Of a stretch of 64,000 bases of DNA, positions 1 to 8,556 are shown piece after piece. The number at the start of each line of letters is the position of its first letter. Position 1 is the stretch's first letter. The stretch is taken from assembly GCF_015831345.1 (NCBI RefSeq), contig NZ_JADWYS010000001.1:4058618-4122617 (forward strand), given 5' to 3'. Source of the stretch: Caenimonas aquaedulcis (GTDB lineage Bacteria; Pseudomonadota; Gammaproteobacteria; Burkholderiales; Burkholderiaceae_C). Both the position numbers and the translations under genes were made by a program. Under the pieces are notes generated by a model. It was not told where the DNA came from, ran no database searches, and worked only from the letters and a program-made list of their open reading frames with translations.

Positions 1-690
1 GTGCTGCTGGACGACAGCTTCGCGAGCATCGTGGAGGCGATCCGCCAGGGCCGCGAGATCGACGACAAGCTGCGCGCGGCCCTGCGCTTCATCTTCGCCG
101 TGCACGTGCCGATCGTCGCGCTCGCGCTCGGCCCCATCCTGCTGCACTGGCCCGTCATCCTCATGCCCGCGCAGATCGTCCTGTTCGAGCTGCTCATCGA
201 CCCGCTCTGCGCCATCCTCTTCGACGCCGACCCGCCGGCGCCCGACCTCATGGCGCGCGGCCCCGGCGGCGCGGCGATGTTCTCCGGCACGCTCGTCGCG
301 GGCGGCTGGTTGCAGGGCGGGGGGCTCGCGGCCGTGGCGCTCGCGGCCGCCGCCCTCGCGTCGCGGCTGGGGTGGACGGCGCAGGAGGTGCGCACCTGCG
401 CGTTCGCCGTGCTGGTCGTGGGGGTCTACCTGCTCGCGCTGCACCAGCGCCGGCCGGCGGCGCGGGGAGCGGGCGCCAACCCGTGGGCGCCGCACTTCGC
501 GCTGGGCATCGCCGCCGTCCTCGGCCTGCTGCTGGCCGTCGCGCCCCTGCGCGCGGTGGCGGGCTTCGCGGCGCCGACCTGGCCGATGGCCGCCGTGGCG
601 GCGGCGGGCGGCGCGGCGACCTTCCTCTGGCTGAGGTTGTTCTCCCTCCTGTGGCGGCTGCATGCCGCGCGCGATCGCGCGCGTGTCTGA
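1..690 (+). CDS. Cation-transporting P-type ATPase, C-terminal part (5' truncated by window)
   Basis: The frame is open from the first base, so the gene starts upstream and only the last 229 residues are visible. The first residues (LLDDSFASIVEAIRQGR) match the hinge after the P domain of P-type ATPases (DDxFxSIVxAxxxGR). Then come transmembrane helices with acidic residues in the membrane region (FELLIDPLCAILFD), as in the cation-ATPase C-terminal domain. The rest is hydrophobic, consistent with M5-M10. The catalytic DKTG site and the ion-specificity residues lie outside, so the ion (Ca/Mg type or other) cannot be told. The neighbouring stress genes and ANR-like boxes suggest a stress-linked transporter, which is inference. 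Confidence 0.85.
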   Translation: MLLDDSFASIVEAIRQGREIDDKLRAALRFIFAVHVPIVALALGPILLHWPVILMPAQIVLFELLIDPLCAILFDADPPAPDLMARGPGGAAMFSGTLVAGGWLQGGGLAAVALAAAALASRLGWTAQEVRTCAFAVLVVGVYLLALHQRRPAARGAGANPWAPHFALGIAAVLGLLLAVAPLRAVAGFAAPTWPMAAVAAAGGAATFLWLRLFSLLWRLHAARDRARV

Positions 691-735
691 TCCGCGTCAA
701 TGCGCGGGCAAGGGCCGCGGCGTATGTTGGGCAGG
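687..735 (+). promoter_or_regulatory. ANR/FNR-like box and class II promoter for the attachment-protein gene
   Basis: CTGATCCGCGTCAA at 687-700 matches the FNR/ANR consensus TTGAT-N4-ATCAA at 8 of 10 defined positions. A -10-like hexamer TATGTT lies at 723-728, which places the start near 735. That is 41.5 bases from the box centre, the classic class II spacing. The box begins inside the stop region of the upstream ATPase gene. The motif and spacing are seen; control by an ANR-type oxygen sensor is inferred. Confidence 0.55.
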
Positions 736-765
736 TATCCATCTTTCCGCACGAAGGAGCCCTCC

Positions 766-1203
766 ATGAAACCCGACTGGTACCTGATCGCCAATGCCAC
801 CCACGCCCGCGTCCTCGGGAAGGACGGCGGCTCGCCCATGTACGTCGCGCACGCCTTCAACCACGAAGACAGCCGCAAGCGGACCGCCGAGCTCGGGGAC
901 GACAAGGCCGGCCGCGAAGCCAGCGACCAGGGCTTCGGCGGCAGCGCCTTCGAGCCGCGCATGGACGCGCATCGCAAGGAGCACCTCCGTTTCGCGCGCG
1001 AGATCGGCCAGTGGCTGGAGGAGGCCGCGCGGACGGGCCGGTTCCGCTCGCTGACCCTCTTCGCATCCAACCCGTTCCTGGGCGAACTCAAGCAGGCGCT
1101 GGGCACGGAGTGCGCGCGCCTCCTCGCGGGGACCCACCCCACCGACCTCAGCGCGGTGGGCCTGGCCGAGGCGGAAGCGCGTATCGCCGAAGCCCACCCT
1201 TGA
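766..1203 (+). CDS. Host attachment protein family (AtsE-like / baeRF-type fold)
   Basis: 145 residues. The start ATG at 766 is chosen over upstream in-frame codons because AAGGAG at 754-759 lies at correct spacing and homologues begin MKxxWxLxANxxxARV. Family signatures are the N-terminal NATHARVL strand (residues 10-17), the HRKEHLRFAREIGQWL helix (69-84), the LFASNPFLGELK segment (98-109) and DLSAVGLAE near the C-terminus (127-135). The family is annotated as required for attachment to host cells and resembles release-factor-like domains; its biochemical role is unsettled. No signal peptide, so probably cytoplasmic. The ANR-like promoter upstream suggests induction at low oxygen. Confidence 0.75.
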   Translation: MKPDWYLIANATHARVLGKDGGSPMYVAHAFNHEDSRKRTAELGDDKAGREASDQGFGGSAFEPRMDAHRKEHLRFAREIGQWLEEAARTGRFRSLTLFASNPFLGELKQALGTECARLLAGTHPTDLSAVGLAEAEARIAEAHP

Positions 1204-1248
1204 TCCAGCGCAAGGTGCGCGGCAAGGACGCCGCCTATCTTCGGAACA
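1200..1248 (+). promoter_or_regulatory. ANR/FNR-like box and promoter upstream of the secreted-protein/OsmC pair
   Basis: TTGATCCAGCGCAA at 1200-1213 has one perfect half-site (TTGAT) and one weaker half (CGCAA). A TATCTT -10-like hexamer lies at 1236-1241, giving a predicted start near 1248. The 41.5-base distance equals that at the preceding gene. Two consecutive genes with identical geometry make chance less likely, though the second half-site is poor. Confidence 0.5.
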
Positions 1249-1273
1249 TCGTCATCCACTGGAGGAATCCCCC

Positions 1274-1651
1274 ATGAACACGACCGGTTTCGTGAAGGCC
1301 ACCCTCGCGGCCGCCGCCTTGGCCGCCACCTGTGCCTGCGCGCAGCCTGCGGCGCCGCAGGCCGGCGCGAGCGCGCCCTGGCAGGCAGGACCGATGGGTC
1401 CGGGGGGCCGCCCCGGCGGCGGCATGATGGGCCCGCGCGGGCGGGCGGGCCCGGGCTACACCTTCGGCTGGCCGATGATGAGCGCGCGCGAGCGCGACGA
1501 GCACCGTGCACGCATGCGCGGCGCGCAGACCTACGAGGCGTGCCGCCAGGAGTTCGACGAGCACCGCAAGCTCATGGAAGAGCGCGCGCGCGAGCGCGGC
1601 ATCCGCATGCGCGGCCCGCGCGGCGATGCCTGCGGCGGCTGGAAGAGGTGA
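1274..1651 (+). CDS. Small exported Gly/Met/Arg-rich protein of unknown function
   Basis: 125 residues. An N-terminal signal peptide is evident (basic start, hydrophobic run ending ATCACA before QPAAP, about residues 1-23). The cysteine environment does not fit a good lipobox, so signal peptidase I is more likely. The mature part has a glycine/methionine/arginine-rich stretch (about 36-60), then a charged helical region (SARERDEHRARMRGAQ and following) with cysteines at EACRQ and GDACGG. It may be a small periplasmic metal- or stress-related protein, but no family is recognised. AGGAGG lies before the ATG. It is followed with a 4-base gap by OsmC, so they are likely co-transcribed. Confidence 0.7.
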   Translation: MNTTGFVKATLAAAALAATCACAQPAAPQAGASAPWQAGPMGPGGRPGGGMMGPRGRAGPGYTFGWPMMSARERDEHRARMRGAQTYEACRQEFDEHRKLMEERARERGIRMRGPRGDACGGWKR

Positions 1652-1655
1652 GGGC

Positions 1656-2129
1656 GTGGCCGAGGAAAGCTTCCGGATGGAGTTGCAGCAGCTCGCGGGC
1701 TACCGTTTCACGGTGCGGTTCGACGACCCGGCGATTCCCCCGCTCAACACCGACGAGCCCCCGCCCCTGGGCACCGGCACCGGCCCGAACCCCGCGCGCC
1801 TGCTCGGCACCGCGGTGGCCAACTGCCTGGCCGCGAGCCTGCTGTTCGCGCTGCGCAAGTACGGCAACGACCCGACGCCCATGCGCGCAGTCGTCACCGT
1901 CACGCTGGGGCGCAACGCGCAAGGGCGCACGCGCGTCACGCGCATCGGCGTCGAACTCGTGCTGGGCGTGCCCGCCGCGTCGCTGAAGCATGCGGACCGC
2001 GCGCTCGCGCAGTACGAGGATTTCTGCGTCGTGACGGGGAGCGTGCGCGCGGGCATCGACGTGGATGTCACTGTCCGCGACAGCCTCGGCGCGCAGCTGC
2101 GGGCCGAGCCCGCGCTCGCGGCGCCCTAG
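1656..2129 (+). CDS. OsmC-family protein (organic hydroperoxide / thiol peroxidase fold)
   Basis: 157 residues from GTG at 1656, chosen because GGAAGAGG lies just upstream at the end of the preceding gene and the frame has no better start. The OsmC/Ohr fold is indicated by the two redox cysteines. Cys57 is in ANCLAASLLFAL at the start of the long helix, and Cys124 is in EDFCVVTGSVRAGI. In the family the first reduces hydroperoxides and the second resolves the sulfenate. The sequence is closer to general OsmC-like proteins than to OhrA. It is cytoplasmic, with a likely role in peroxide defence, in keeping with the stress neighbours. Confidence 0.85.
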   Translation: MAEESFRMELQQLAGYRFTVRFDDPAIPPLNTDEPPPLGTGTGPNPARLLGTAVANCLAASLLFALRKYGNDPTPMRAVVTVTLGRNAQGRTRVTRIGVELVLGVPAASLKHADRALAQYEDFCVVTGSVRAGIDVDVTVRDSLGAQLRAEPALAAP

Positions 2130-2139
2130 CCGCCCCCCG

Positions 2140-3366
2140 CTAGGGCTTCCTCACGTTCACGCGCTTGCCGTCCGCCACCGCGGGCGGCGGATACACGATC
2201 ACCTGCTGGCCGGCCTGCGCGCCGCCGCGCAGCCACGCGACCGTCGAATTGCGCCCCGCCACGTCCACTGCCTGCAGGCGCGCGCGCCCGCCGTCCAGGC
2301 GGTACAGGGCCATGCCGCCGTCCGCGTACGGGAAGAGGGCGCCCACCGGCGCGAGCAGCACGCCGTCCGCCGACGCGGTGATGAGCCGCACGGTGACGCG
2401 GTAGCCGTCGCCCATGGCGCGCCACGCCTGCGGGGGCGAGGTGAGGTCGATCAGCACGTTCACGCGCTGCTCCTCGATGCCCAGGGCGGATACCTTGGTG
2501 AACCCGGCGGGCTCGATGAGCCGCACCGCGCCCGTGACGGGCGGGCCGCCCCAGCGCTCGATCACGGCGCGCGTTCCCGGCGGCGCCTGCACCGCGTCGG
2601 TGGTCAGCAGCTGGGCGAGCACCTCCATGCGCATCGGGTCGCCGACGTCCAGCAGCGGCGTCCCTGCGGGGATGGTCGACTCGCTCTGCGCGGGCACGCG
2701 CAGCACCACCCCCGCCACCGGCGAGCGCACGACGAGCGGGCCGCCGCGCTCCGCGCCGGCGCCGGCAGGCCGCAGCGCGGCGGCGGCCTGCTCGCGTTCC
2801 TGCGCCGCGACGTCGCGCTGCGCGCGCGCCGCGTCCAGGTCGCGCGCGGCGGCGTCGAGCGCCAGCCGCGCGCTGTCCAGCCGGGAGGCCGCGACGAAGC
2901 CTTCGCGCGCGAGCCGCTCGGTGCGCTGCAGCTCCAGCCGTGCATCCTCCTGCGCCACGCGGGCGCGGGCGATGCGCGCGTCGGCGACGTTGACGCCGGC
3001 CGTGGCCGCCTGCAGGCGCGCCGTCGCCTCGCGCATGCTGCGGTCGTCCACCATCGCCGACATCACCGGCGTGAGCACGGCCACGGCGTCGCCGGCCGCC
3101 ACGGCGTCGCCTTCGCGCAGCGTGATGCGCGCCATGCGGGCGGCCACGGGCGCGGAGATCGTGTAGCGGTCCTTCACGCGCGTGCGGCCGTCCTCCTCGA
3201 TCGCCTGCTCGAAGCGGCCGCGCTCCACGGCGGCCGTCTCGACGTCCACGGGCCGGGGAGAGAAGGCCCACGCCAGGGCGGCGGCGCCCGCCAGGATGCC
3301 GATGGCCGCCCAGGCTTTTCCGCCCAGGCGCGCCTTGAAGTCGAAGTGCGGTTTCGTCATGTTCAT
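2140..3366 (-). CDS. HlyD-family periplasmic adaptor (membrane fusion protein) of an ABC exporter
   Basis: 408 residues. One N-terminal membrane segment (about 15-33), then a biotinyl-lipoyl half-motif, a long coiled-coil hairpin rich in Ala/Arg/Glu (about 120-205), the second lipoyl half (VVRSPVAGVVLRVPAQSES) and beta-barrel domains. This order is that of MacA/HlyD-type adaptors linking an inner-membrane ABC pump to an outer-membrane channel. The start at 3366 forms an ATGA overlap with the stop of the permease gene, implying translational coupling; an alternative start lies at 3360. No outer-membrane TolC gene is in the window. The substrate is unknown. Confidence 0.88.
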   Translation of the reverse strand: MNMTKPHFDFKARLGGKAWAAIGILAGAAALAWAFSPRPVDVETAAVERGRFEQAIEEDGRTRVKDRYTISAPVAARMARITLREGDAVAAGDAVAVLTPVMSAMVDDRSMREATARLQAATAGVNVADARIARARVAQEDARLELQRTERLAREGFVAASRLDSARLALDAAARDLDAARAQRDVAAQEREQAAAALRPAGAGAERGGPLVVRSPVAGVVLRVPAQSESTIPAGTPLLDVGDPMRMEVLAQLLTTDAVQAPPGTRAVIERWGGPPVTGAVRLIEPAGFTKVSALGIEEQRVNVLIDLTSPPQAWRAMGDGYRVTVRLITASADGVLLAPVGALFPYADGGMALYRLDGGRARLQAVDVAGRNSTVAWLRGGAQAGQQVIVYPPPAVADGKRVNVRKP

Positions 3367-5729
3367 TCCCTCGTCTTGAGCGCCGCCACCATGTCGAGGC
3401 GGTCGATGCGCCGGCGCACGACGAGCGCGCTGGCGGTGCCGGCCGCCACCACGGCGACGGCGGCCCAGGCATAGGTGCGTGGCTGGATCACCACGGGAAA
3501 CAGGAACTGGTCCGAGCGGATCAGCCCCACGATCGAATGCGTGAGCGCCCAGCCGAGCAGCATGCCCAGCGGCAGCGCGACGGCGATGCCCAGCGCGAGC
3601 TCGCCGAGGAGGAGCAACGAGACCTCGGCGCGCGTGAAGCCCAGCACGCGCAGGCTCGCGAGCTCCCAGGAGCGCTCGGCCAGCGCGATGCGCGCGTTGT
3701 TGTAGACCACGCCCACGGCGATGACGGTGGCGAACGTCGTGAGGATGGAGCTCATGATCAGCACGTTGCGCGCGCTGATCTCCTGCATGTTGCGCAGCAT
3801 GGTCGCCTTGCTGAAGGTGCCGGCGACGCGGGGCAGGTCCTGCGTGGCCGCGAGGACGGCGTCGATGCTGCCGCGCTCCACCGCGATGCTGAAGGCCGAC
3901 GCCACGTCCCCGTCGCCCAGCAGCCGGTTCAGGGCGTTGCTTTCCATGAAGGCGCCGAGGCCCATCATGTTGCGCACCGTGCGCTCGAGCACCACCTGCC
4001 GCACGGCGCGCCGGCCTTCGCGCACTTCCACCGTGAGCGTGTCGCCCGGGCGCAGGTGCAGCTTGGCCGCGAGCCGGTCGGTCATGAGCAGGCCGTGCGT
4101 GCCGGCCCGCGCCTCCTGGCGATCGACGTCGATGACGCGCTGCAGCTGCGTACCGGCCGGCCGCGCCTCGATGGCGCCCTTTTCCGAATGGGGGCCATTC
4201 ACGAAGTTCACGGCCACGCGCCGCCCGGGTTCGACCTGCAGCACGCCGGGCAGGCGCGCCAGCTCGCGCCCGGCGGCCGTGGCCACCGGCTCCGACGTCC
4301 AGACGATCAGGTCGCCGCGCATCGCGGTGCGGAACTGCGTCTGCACGATCTCGTCGACGGCGTCGCGGAAGAAGTTGCCCATGATGACGATCGCGACCGC
4401 CGCCGCGATGCCGCCGATGGTGATCGCCGAGCGCAGGCGCCGCCGCTCGATGTTGCGCAGGATCATCCGCGGCGCGTTGCCCAGGCGCAGGTGCGGGATG
4501 CGCTCCACGAGCGCGCGCCGGAACCTCCCCGGCGACGGCGGCTGCATCGCCTCGGCCGGGGACAGTCGCACCGTGGCCGACACGGCGGTGAGCGTGCCCA
4601 GCACGGCCGTCGCGGCCACGATCGCGAGGGCGGCCAACGCCAGCAGCGGGCTCACGAAATGATCGAAGCGCGGGAAGCGGAAGATCTCCGCGAAGAGCCC
4701 GGTCATCAGCCCGCCCAGCCACCAGCCCAGCGCGACGCCCAGCACGTAGCCCGCGATCACGATGGGCGACATGAGCTTGAGGTAGTGCCACACGATGGTG
4801 CGGTTGCCGTAGCCGAGCGCCTTGAGCGTGGCGACCTGCTCGCGCTGCGTCGCGACGAGCCGCGCCGTCACCACGTGCAGCAGGAAGCCCGCGACCGCGA
4901 GGAAGATGCCCGGCAGCACCGTGCCCATCACCTGCTGCTCGCGGATCTCGTTGTCCAGCATCATGTGGGAGGCCTGCTCGTCGCGGCCGTGCGCGGGGGC
5001 GCCGCCCAGCGGCGCGAGGCTGCGCGTGACGGAATCGATCACCGCGCGCCCGGAGGCCTGCGGCGCGAGCTTGATGGCGACGCGGTTGAACGCGCCCGTG
5101 AGGTCCAGGGCCGCGGCGAGTTCGTCCTTGTCGACCCAGAACACGCCGAAGGCGCGCAGGTCGGGCATGCCGAACATGCCCGCGAAGATGTATTCGGGCG
5201 ACAGCGCCGTGCCCGTGATGCGCAGCGTGCGCCGCTTGCCGTTCACCAGCGCCAGCACCGTGTCGCCGGGCTTCAGGCGGCGCGCCTGCGCGAAGCCTTC
5301 GGAGACGAGGGCGGAGAGCTCGCCCCCGCCATGCGCGCCGCGCTCGGGCCAGGTCCCCGCGCGCAGCCGCACGAGGTTCAACCGTTGCGGGTGGCGCGCG
5401 TCCAGTCCGATGAGCTGGCCGACGGCGGGGTCCCTGTCGCCCGCGAGCGTGAGGCGCGCGAAGGATTCGACGCTGGTCTGCAGGTCCACGACGCCCGCCG
5501 TCTCGCGCAGGCGCTGGGCGAGCGAGTCGGGCGCGCGCTTCACGGAGGCGAACACGTCGGCGAAGCGGCCGGCCGCATAGAAATCCTCGCGCGCAGCCGC
5601 CAGCGAATCGACCGCCGAGAGGCTGGCGATGAAGCCGCCGATGCCGCTCGCCACCACGAGGGCGATGGTGAGGGCCTGGCTCCAGAGGAGGCGCAGGTCG
5701 CGCAGCACCTTGCGATCGAGCGCTTTCAC
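3363..5729 (-). CDS. ABC transporter permease, FtsX/MacB (LolC/E-like) type, duplicated
   Basis: 788 residues. The layout is TM1 (about 14-38), a large extracytoplasmic domain, three TM helices around 270-390, a second MacB-like periplasmic domain and three final TM helices near 660-785. This two-half FtsX/MacB-like architecture is typical of large DevC-type or YbhR-like permeases partnered with HlyD proteins. The repeated motif in each half ([18 protein letters not shown] and [18 protein letters not shown]) is the cytoplasmic coupling region that contacts the ATPase. It lies 4 bases downstream of the ATPase gene and overlaps the adaptor gene. Probably an export or lipid/peptide-extrusion system; substrate not deducible. 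Confidence 0.88.
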   Translation of the reverse strand: MKALDRKVLRDLRLLWSQALTIALVVASGIGGFIASLSAVDSLAAAREDFYAAGRFADVFASVKRAPDSLAQRLRETAGVVDLQTSVESFARLTLAGDRDPAVGQLIGLDARHPQRLNLVRLRAGTWPERGAHGGGELSALVSEGFAQARRLKPGDTVLALVNGKRRTLRITGTALSPEYIFAGMFGMPDLRAFGVFWVDKDELAAALDLTGAFNRVAIKLAPQASGRAVIDSVTRSLAPLGGAPAHGRDEQASHMMLDNEIREQQVMGTVLPGIFLAVAGFLLHVVTARLVATQREQVATLKALGYGNRTIVWHYLKLMSPIVIAGYVLGVALGWWLGGLMTGLFAEIFRFPRFDHFVSPLLALAALAIVAATAVLGTLTAVSATVRLSPAEAMQPPSPGRFRRALVERIPHLRLGNAPRMILRNIERRRLRSAITIGGIAAAVAIVIMGNFFRDAVDEIVQTQFRTAMRGDLIVWTSEPVATAAGRELARLPGVLQVEPGRRVAVNFVNGPHSEKGAIEARPAGTQLQRVIDVDRQEARAGTHGLLMTDRLAAKLHLRPGDTLTVEVREGRRAVRQVVLERTVRNMMGLGAFMESNALNRLLGDGDVASAFSIAVERGSIDAVLAATQDLPRVAGTFSKATMLRNMQEISARNVLIMSSILTTFATVIAVGVVYNNARIALAERSWELASLRVLGFTRAEVSLLLLGELALGIAVALPLGMLLGWALTHSIVGLIRSDQFLFPVVIQPRTYAWAAVAVVAAGTASALVVRRRIDRLDMVAALKTRE

Positions 5730-5733
5730 GGCG

Positions 5734-6465
5734 TCACCAGGAAAGCTCCGCCGGCGTGAGGCGCCGGGGCGGCACTTCGATGCTCGCGATGCGACCGTCG
5801 GACAGGCGCACCACGCGGTCCGCCATGCCGGCGATGGCGGCGTTGTGCGTGATCACGACGGCGGTCGTGCCCAGCTCGCTGTTGATGCGCGCGATGACTT
5901 CGAGCACGAGCTTGCCGGTCGCGTAATCGAGCGCGCCGGTGGGCTCGTCGCACAGCAGCACCTGCGGCCGCTTGGCGATGGCGCGCGCGATCGCGACGCG
6001 CTGCTGCTCGCCGCCGGACAGCTGCGAGGGGAAGTGGTCGCGCCGCGGCGTGAGCGCGACGAGCGCGAGCGCCTCGTCCACCGGCATCGGGTCGGCCGCG
6101 ATGTCGGTCACGAGCGACACGTTCTCCGCGACGGTGAGGCTGGGGATGAGGTTGTAGAACTGGAAGACGAAGCCGACGTGCTCGCGCCGGTAGCGCGTGA
6201 GCGTGTCGTCGTCGGCCTGGGCGAGCGGCTCGCCCATGAAGTCGACGTCGCCGGCGGTCGGCCGGTCCAGCCCGCCCAGGATGTTGAGCAGGGTGGACTT
6301 GCCGCTGCCCGACGCCCCGAGCAGCACGAGGAACTCGCCGCGCCGCACGTCGAGGTCGACCTCGCGCAGCGCCTGCACGGCGCTCGCGGAATCGCCGTAG
6401 GTCTTGCGAAGCGCATGCACGCGCAGGACGGGGATGGCCGGCTGCGCGGCTTGCGCTGGCGTCAT
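5734..6465 (-). CDS. ABC transporter ATP-binding protein (LolD/MacB-like)
   Basis: 243 residues. Walker [10 protein letters not shown] (50-58), Q-loop region [10 protein letters not shown] (101-110), signature LSGGEQQ (149-155) and Walker [13 protein letters not shown] (169-180). The CDEPTGALD form is characteristic of the LolD/MacB/FtsE lipoprotein and peptide group. The ATG at 6465 gives the usual length for the family; an upstream extension would lack homology. It is the first gene of an operon with the permease (4-base gap) and HlyD adaptor, and so powers that exporter. Confidence 0.92.
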   Translation of the reverse strand: MTPAQAAQPAIPVLRVHALRKTYGDSASAVQALREVDLDVRRGEFLVLLGASGSGKSTLLNILGGLDRPTAGDVDFMGEPLAQADDDTLTRYRREHVGFVFQFYNLIPSLTVAENVSLVTDIAADPMPVDEALALVALTPRRDHFPSQLSGGEQQRVAIARAIAKRPQVLLCDEPTGALDYATGKLVLEVIARINSELGTTAVVITHNAAIAGMADRVVRLSDGRIASIEVPPRRLTPAELSW

Positions 6466-6472
6466 CGCCGCC

Positions 6473-6901
6473 TCAGTGGATCGCGATGCGGGAGGTGGGC
6501 GCCGGGCCCTTCTTGGGCAGCTGCAGCGTGAGCACACCGTCCGTGTACTTCGCATCCACCTTGGCCGCGTCCACTTCCTGGCCGAGGCTGAAGGTGCGGG
6601 AGATCGTGCCGTAGTGGCGCTCGGTGCGCAGGAGCTTGTCGCCGTTGCCCTTGCTTTCCTTCTCGCTGCGGGTCTCGGCGTCGATCTGCACGACGTTGCC
6701 TTCGACACGCACGTTGATGTCTTCCTTCTTCACGCCGGGGATGTCGGCCTTCACGGTGAAGGCGCCGTCGTTTTCGCTGACGTCGATGCGCATCTTCAGC
6801 GGCGCGGGTTCGTTCTCGAACACGGAGGGGGAGAAGAAGCGGCGCAGCGAGGATTCGAAGTTGTCGCCGAAGACGGGGTCAAAGAGTCTCAGGTTGCTCA
6901 T
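6473..6901 (-). CDS. Hsp20/alpha-crystallin small heat-shock protein
   Basis: 142 residues. The alpha-crystallin domain spans about 35-130 with the conserved [12 protein letters not shown] (53-64), FSLGQEVD (105-112) and GVLTLQLPK (122-130). The C-terminal I-A-I (139-141) is the I-x-I motif used for oligomer assembly. ATG at 6901 follows AAAGGA at good spacing; upstream in-frame ATGs lack a ribosome site. It is an ATP-independent holdase that keeps unfolding proteins soluble. It ends 7 bases before the ABC ATPase start, so read-through into the exporter operon is possible. The ANR-like site upstream suggests oxygen-linked induction. Confidence 0.93.
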   Translation of the reverse strand: MSNLRLFDPVFGDNFESSLRRFFSPSVFENEPAPLKMRIDVSENDGAFTVKADIPGVKKEDINVRVEGNVVQIDAETRSEKESKGNGDKLLRTERHYGTISRTFSLGQEVDAAKVDAKYTDGVLTLQLPKKGPAPTSRIAIH

Positions 6902-6962
6902 GGCAATGGTCCTTTCACGTTCACGGGTTGCATCGGATGTGGCGGCATGCGCCCGCATGCAC

Positions 6963-7011
6963 CGCATCCAACTCTAGGCAGCCCGTGTCGCGGGTAGTTG
7001 ATCTCCGTCAA
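6963..7011 (-). promoter_or_regulatory. ANR/FNR-like box between hsp20 and the L,D-transpeptidase gene
   Basis: TTGATCTCCGTCAA at 6998-7011 matches TTGAT-N4-ATCAA at 9 of 10 defined positions. On the minus strand a TAGAGT -10-like hexamer lies at 6976-6971, about 40-41 bases from the box centre to the predicted start, fitting hsp20. On the plus strand AAGAAT at 7034-7039 sits at the equivalent distance, so the site could also serve the divergent gene, with a start at or next to its ATG. Control by ANR is inferred. Confidence 0.6.
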
Positions 7012-7046
7012 ACTTTCCGCTGTCCGCGGGCGGAAGAATCGGCCGC

Positions 7047-7937
7047 ATGAACACACGCATTCGTTCGGCCACCGCCGTCATCGCCTTCGCACTCTCGGCA
7101 CTGTCGGTGTCCGGCGATGCGCGGGCTGCCCCGGGCTCCGCGCGTGAGCTGTCGGCGGTGTATGCCGCGCAGGAGGAGCGCCGGCTGGAGGTGCCGGACG
7201 CGGAAGTTCGGCGTTACGGGGCGCTCGCCGACGCGGCGCTCGCGAAAGCCGGGGTAGCGCTCGCCGCCCCGCAGTACGTCCTGGTGGCCGACCGCAGCGC
7301 GTGGGTGCAGGCGATCCTGCTGCTGTGGTGGCCCGGCACGGGGACCTGGTCGCTGGTCGGCGCATCGCCCATCTCCACGGGATTGCCGGGCAGCTTCGAT
7401 CACTTCGAGACTCCCACGGGCGTGTTCGAGCATTCGCCGCGCAACCCGGATTTCCGCGCGGAAGGTACGCTCAACGAGAACGGCATCCGCGGCTACGGCG
7501 CAAAGGGCATGCGCGTGTTCGACCTGGGCTGGCAGCCCGGGCCCAAGGGCTGGGGTGACGGCAAGATCATGGACATGCGGCTGCAGATGCACGCGACCGA
7601 CCCGGACGTCCTGGAGCAGCGACTGGGCACCGCGCAATCGAAGGGGTGCATCCGCATACCGGCCGCGCTCAACCGGCTGCTGGACCACTTCGGCGTGATC
7701 GATGCGGCTTACGACGAGCCCGCCGGTGCTGCACATGCGTGGGTGTTGCCGGCCGATCGCGATCCGGTGGAACACGCGGGCCGTTATGTGATCGTGGTGG
7801 ACAGCGGGCGCACCGAGCGGCCGGAGTGGTCACCCGCGCCCTACATCCCGCGCGTGCGCCGGGCGGTGCAACCTCCGCCACCGCCACCACCGCCTCCGCC
7901 GGGGCCCAAGCCCCCTCCGGCCGTGCCGATCCGCTAG
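7047..7937 (+). CDS. L,D-transpeptidase (YkuD-type) with proline-rich tail
   Basis: 296 residues with an N-terminal signal peptide (about 1-28, ending DARA/A). The YkuD catalytic region shows His182 (QMHATDP) and SKGCIR (198-203) with nucleophile Cys201, the HXn(S/T)XGC(I/V)R signature. Such enzymes form 3-3 peptidoglycan crosslinks or attach proteins to peptidoglycan in the periplasm. The N-terminal part (30-110) carries no recognised domain. The C-terminus ends in an almost pure poly-proline run (about 276-290), perhaps a rigid spacer. Its stop shares the tetranucleotide CTAG with the convergent thioesterase gene. Confidence 0.85.
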   Translation: MNTRIRSATAVIAFALSALSVSGDARAAPGSARELSAVYAAQEERRLEVPDAEVRRYGALADAALAKAGVALAAPQYVLVADRSAWVQAILLLWWPGTGTWSLVGASPISTGLPGSFDHFETPTGVFEHSPRNPDFRAEGTLNENGIRGYGAKGMRVFDLGWQPGPKGWGDGKIMDMRLQMHATDPDVLEQRLGTAQSKGCIRIPAALNRLLDHFGVIDAAYDEPAGAAHAWVLPADRDPVEHAGRYVIVVDSGRTERPEWSPAPYIPRVRRAVQPPPPPPPPPPGPKPPPAVPIR

Positions 7938-8491
7938 GCCGCGGGCCGCGCGGCCTGGGGCAGCTCGAACACCAGGCACGTCGTGGTCGCGTGCGCATAC
8001 AGCGTGCCGTCCGGCCCGAAGAGCCGGGCTTCCGCGGTGGCGAGCTGGCGTCCGCAGTGGATCACCTTGCCCTCGGCGCGCACGCGCGGCGCCTTCGCGT
8101 TGATCGCCCGGACGAGGTTCACGCCGAGTTCCGCCGTGGTGTAGCCGCGTCCCGGCGGCATCATCGTGTGCACGGCGCAGCCCAGCGCGGAATCGAGCAG
8201 CGTGGCGTACCAGCCCCCGTGGATCGTGCCCATGGGATTGAGGTGCGCGGGGCCGGGCGTTCCCTGGAACACGGCGCGGCCTTCGCCCACCTCCACGAGC
8301 ATGAAGTCCAGGGTTTTCGCGATGGGCGGGTAGGGCAGCTCGCCGCGCAGCATGGCCTGCATCATCTCCAGGCCGGTCTTGCCGGCGAGGTGTTCGGGCT
8401 TCGCCACGCCGGGACCGGCGCCGGCCTGCAGCCGCGCATTCACTTCCTGCTCCTGGGCGAGCCAGGCTTCGAGCTGGTTCATCTGCGTCAT
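7934..8491 (-). CDS. PaaI-family hotdog thioesterase
   Basis: 185 residues from ATG at 8491. The hotdog core contains NPMGTIHGG (85-93) followed by WYATLLDSALG, the helix and Gly/His loop that hold the catalytic acidic residue in PaaI-like acyl-CoA thioesterases. A strand region with GRGYTTAELGVN follows. The N-terminal 55 residues are a helical extension. It probably hydrolyses (aryl-)acyl-CoA in the cytoplasm. It is divergent from a marR gene across a 65-base region with two palindromes, so it is probably a MarR target. An upstream in-frame ATG would run the gene through those operators and is disfavoured. Confidence 0.85.
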   Translation of the reverse strand: MTQMNQLEAWLAQEQEVNARLQAGAGPGVAKPEHLAGKTGLEMMQAMLRGELPYPPIAKTLDFMLVEVGEGRAVFQGTPGPAHLNPMGTIHGGWYATLLDSALGCAVHTMMPPGRGYTTAELGVNLVRAINAKAPRVRAEGKVIHCGRQLATAEARLFGPDGTLYAHATTTCLVFELPQAARPAA

Positions 8492-8521
8492 TGTCGTCTT
8501 TCTGCCGTCCGTGGAATTAAC

Positions 8522-8549
8522 TTGCATATGCAACAGTTGCATGTACAAT
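8522..8549 (+). promoter_or_regulatory. Tandem MarR-type operators overlapping a promoter (divergent region)
   Basis: TTGCATATGCAA at 8522-8533 is a perfect 12-base palindrome. TTGCATGTACAA at 8537-8548 is a near copy 15 bases further on. They coincide with promoter elements: -35 TTGCAT (8522-8527), 16-base spacer, -10 TACAAT (8544-8549). The predicted transcript start falls at about 8556-8557, on the marR ATG (8557), and there is no ribosome site, so marR may be translated from a leaderless mRNA. Autorepression by the adjacent MarR protein is the obvious inference. Confidence 0.65.
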
Positions 8550-8556
8550 AATCAAC

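Noticed and set aside
3537..5759. Plus-strand open frame opposite the ABC permease
   Set aside because: His/Arg/Ala-rich antisense translation without homology. The minus-strand permease has TM segments, coupling motifs and operon context.
7878..7915. Short CCGCCACCG tandem repeat
   Set aside because: It encodes the poly-proline tail of the L,D-transpeptidase. A codon effect, not a separate element.
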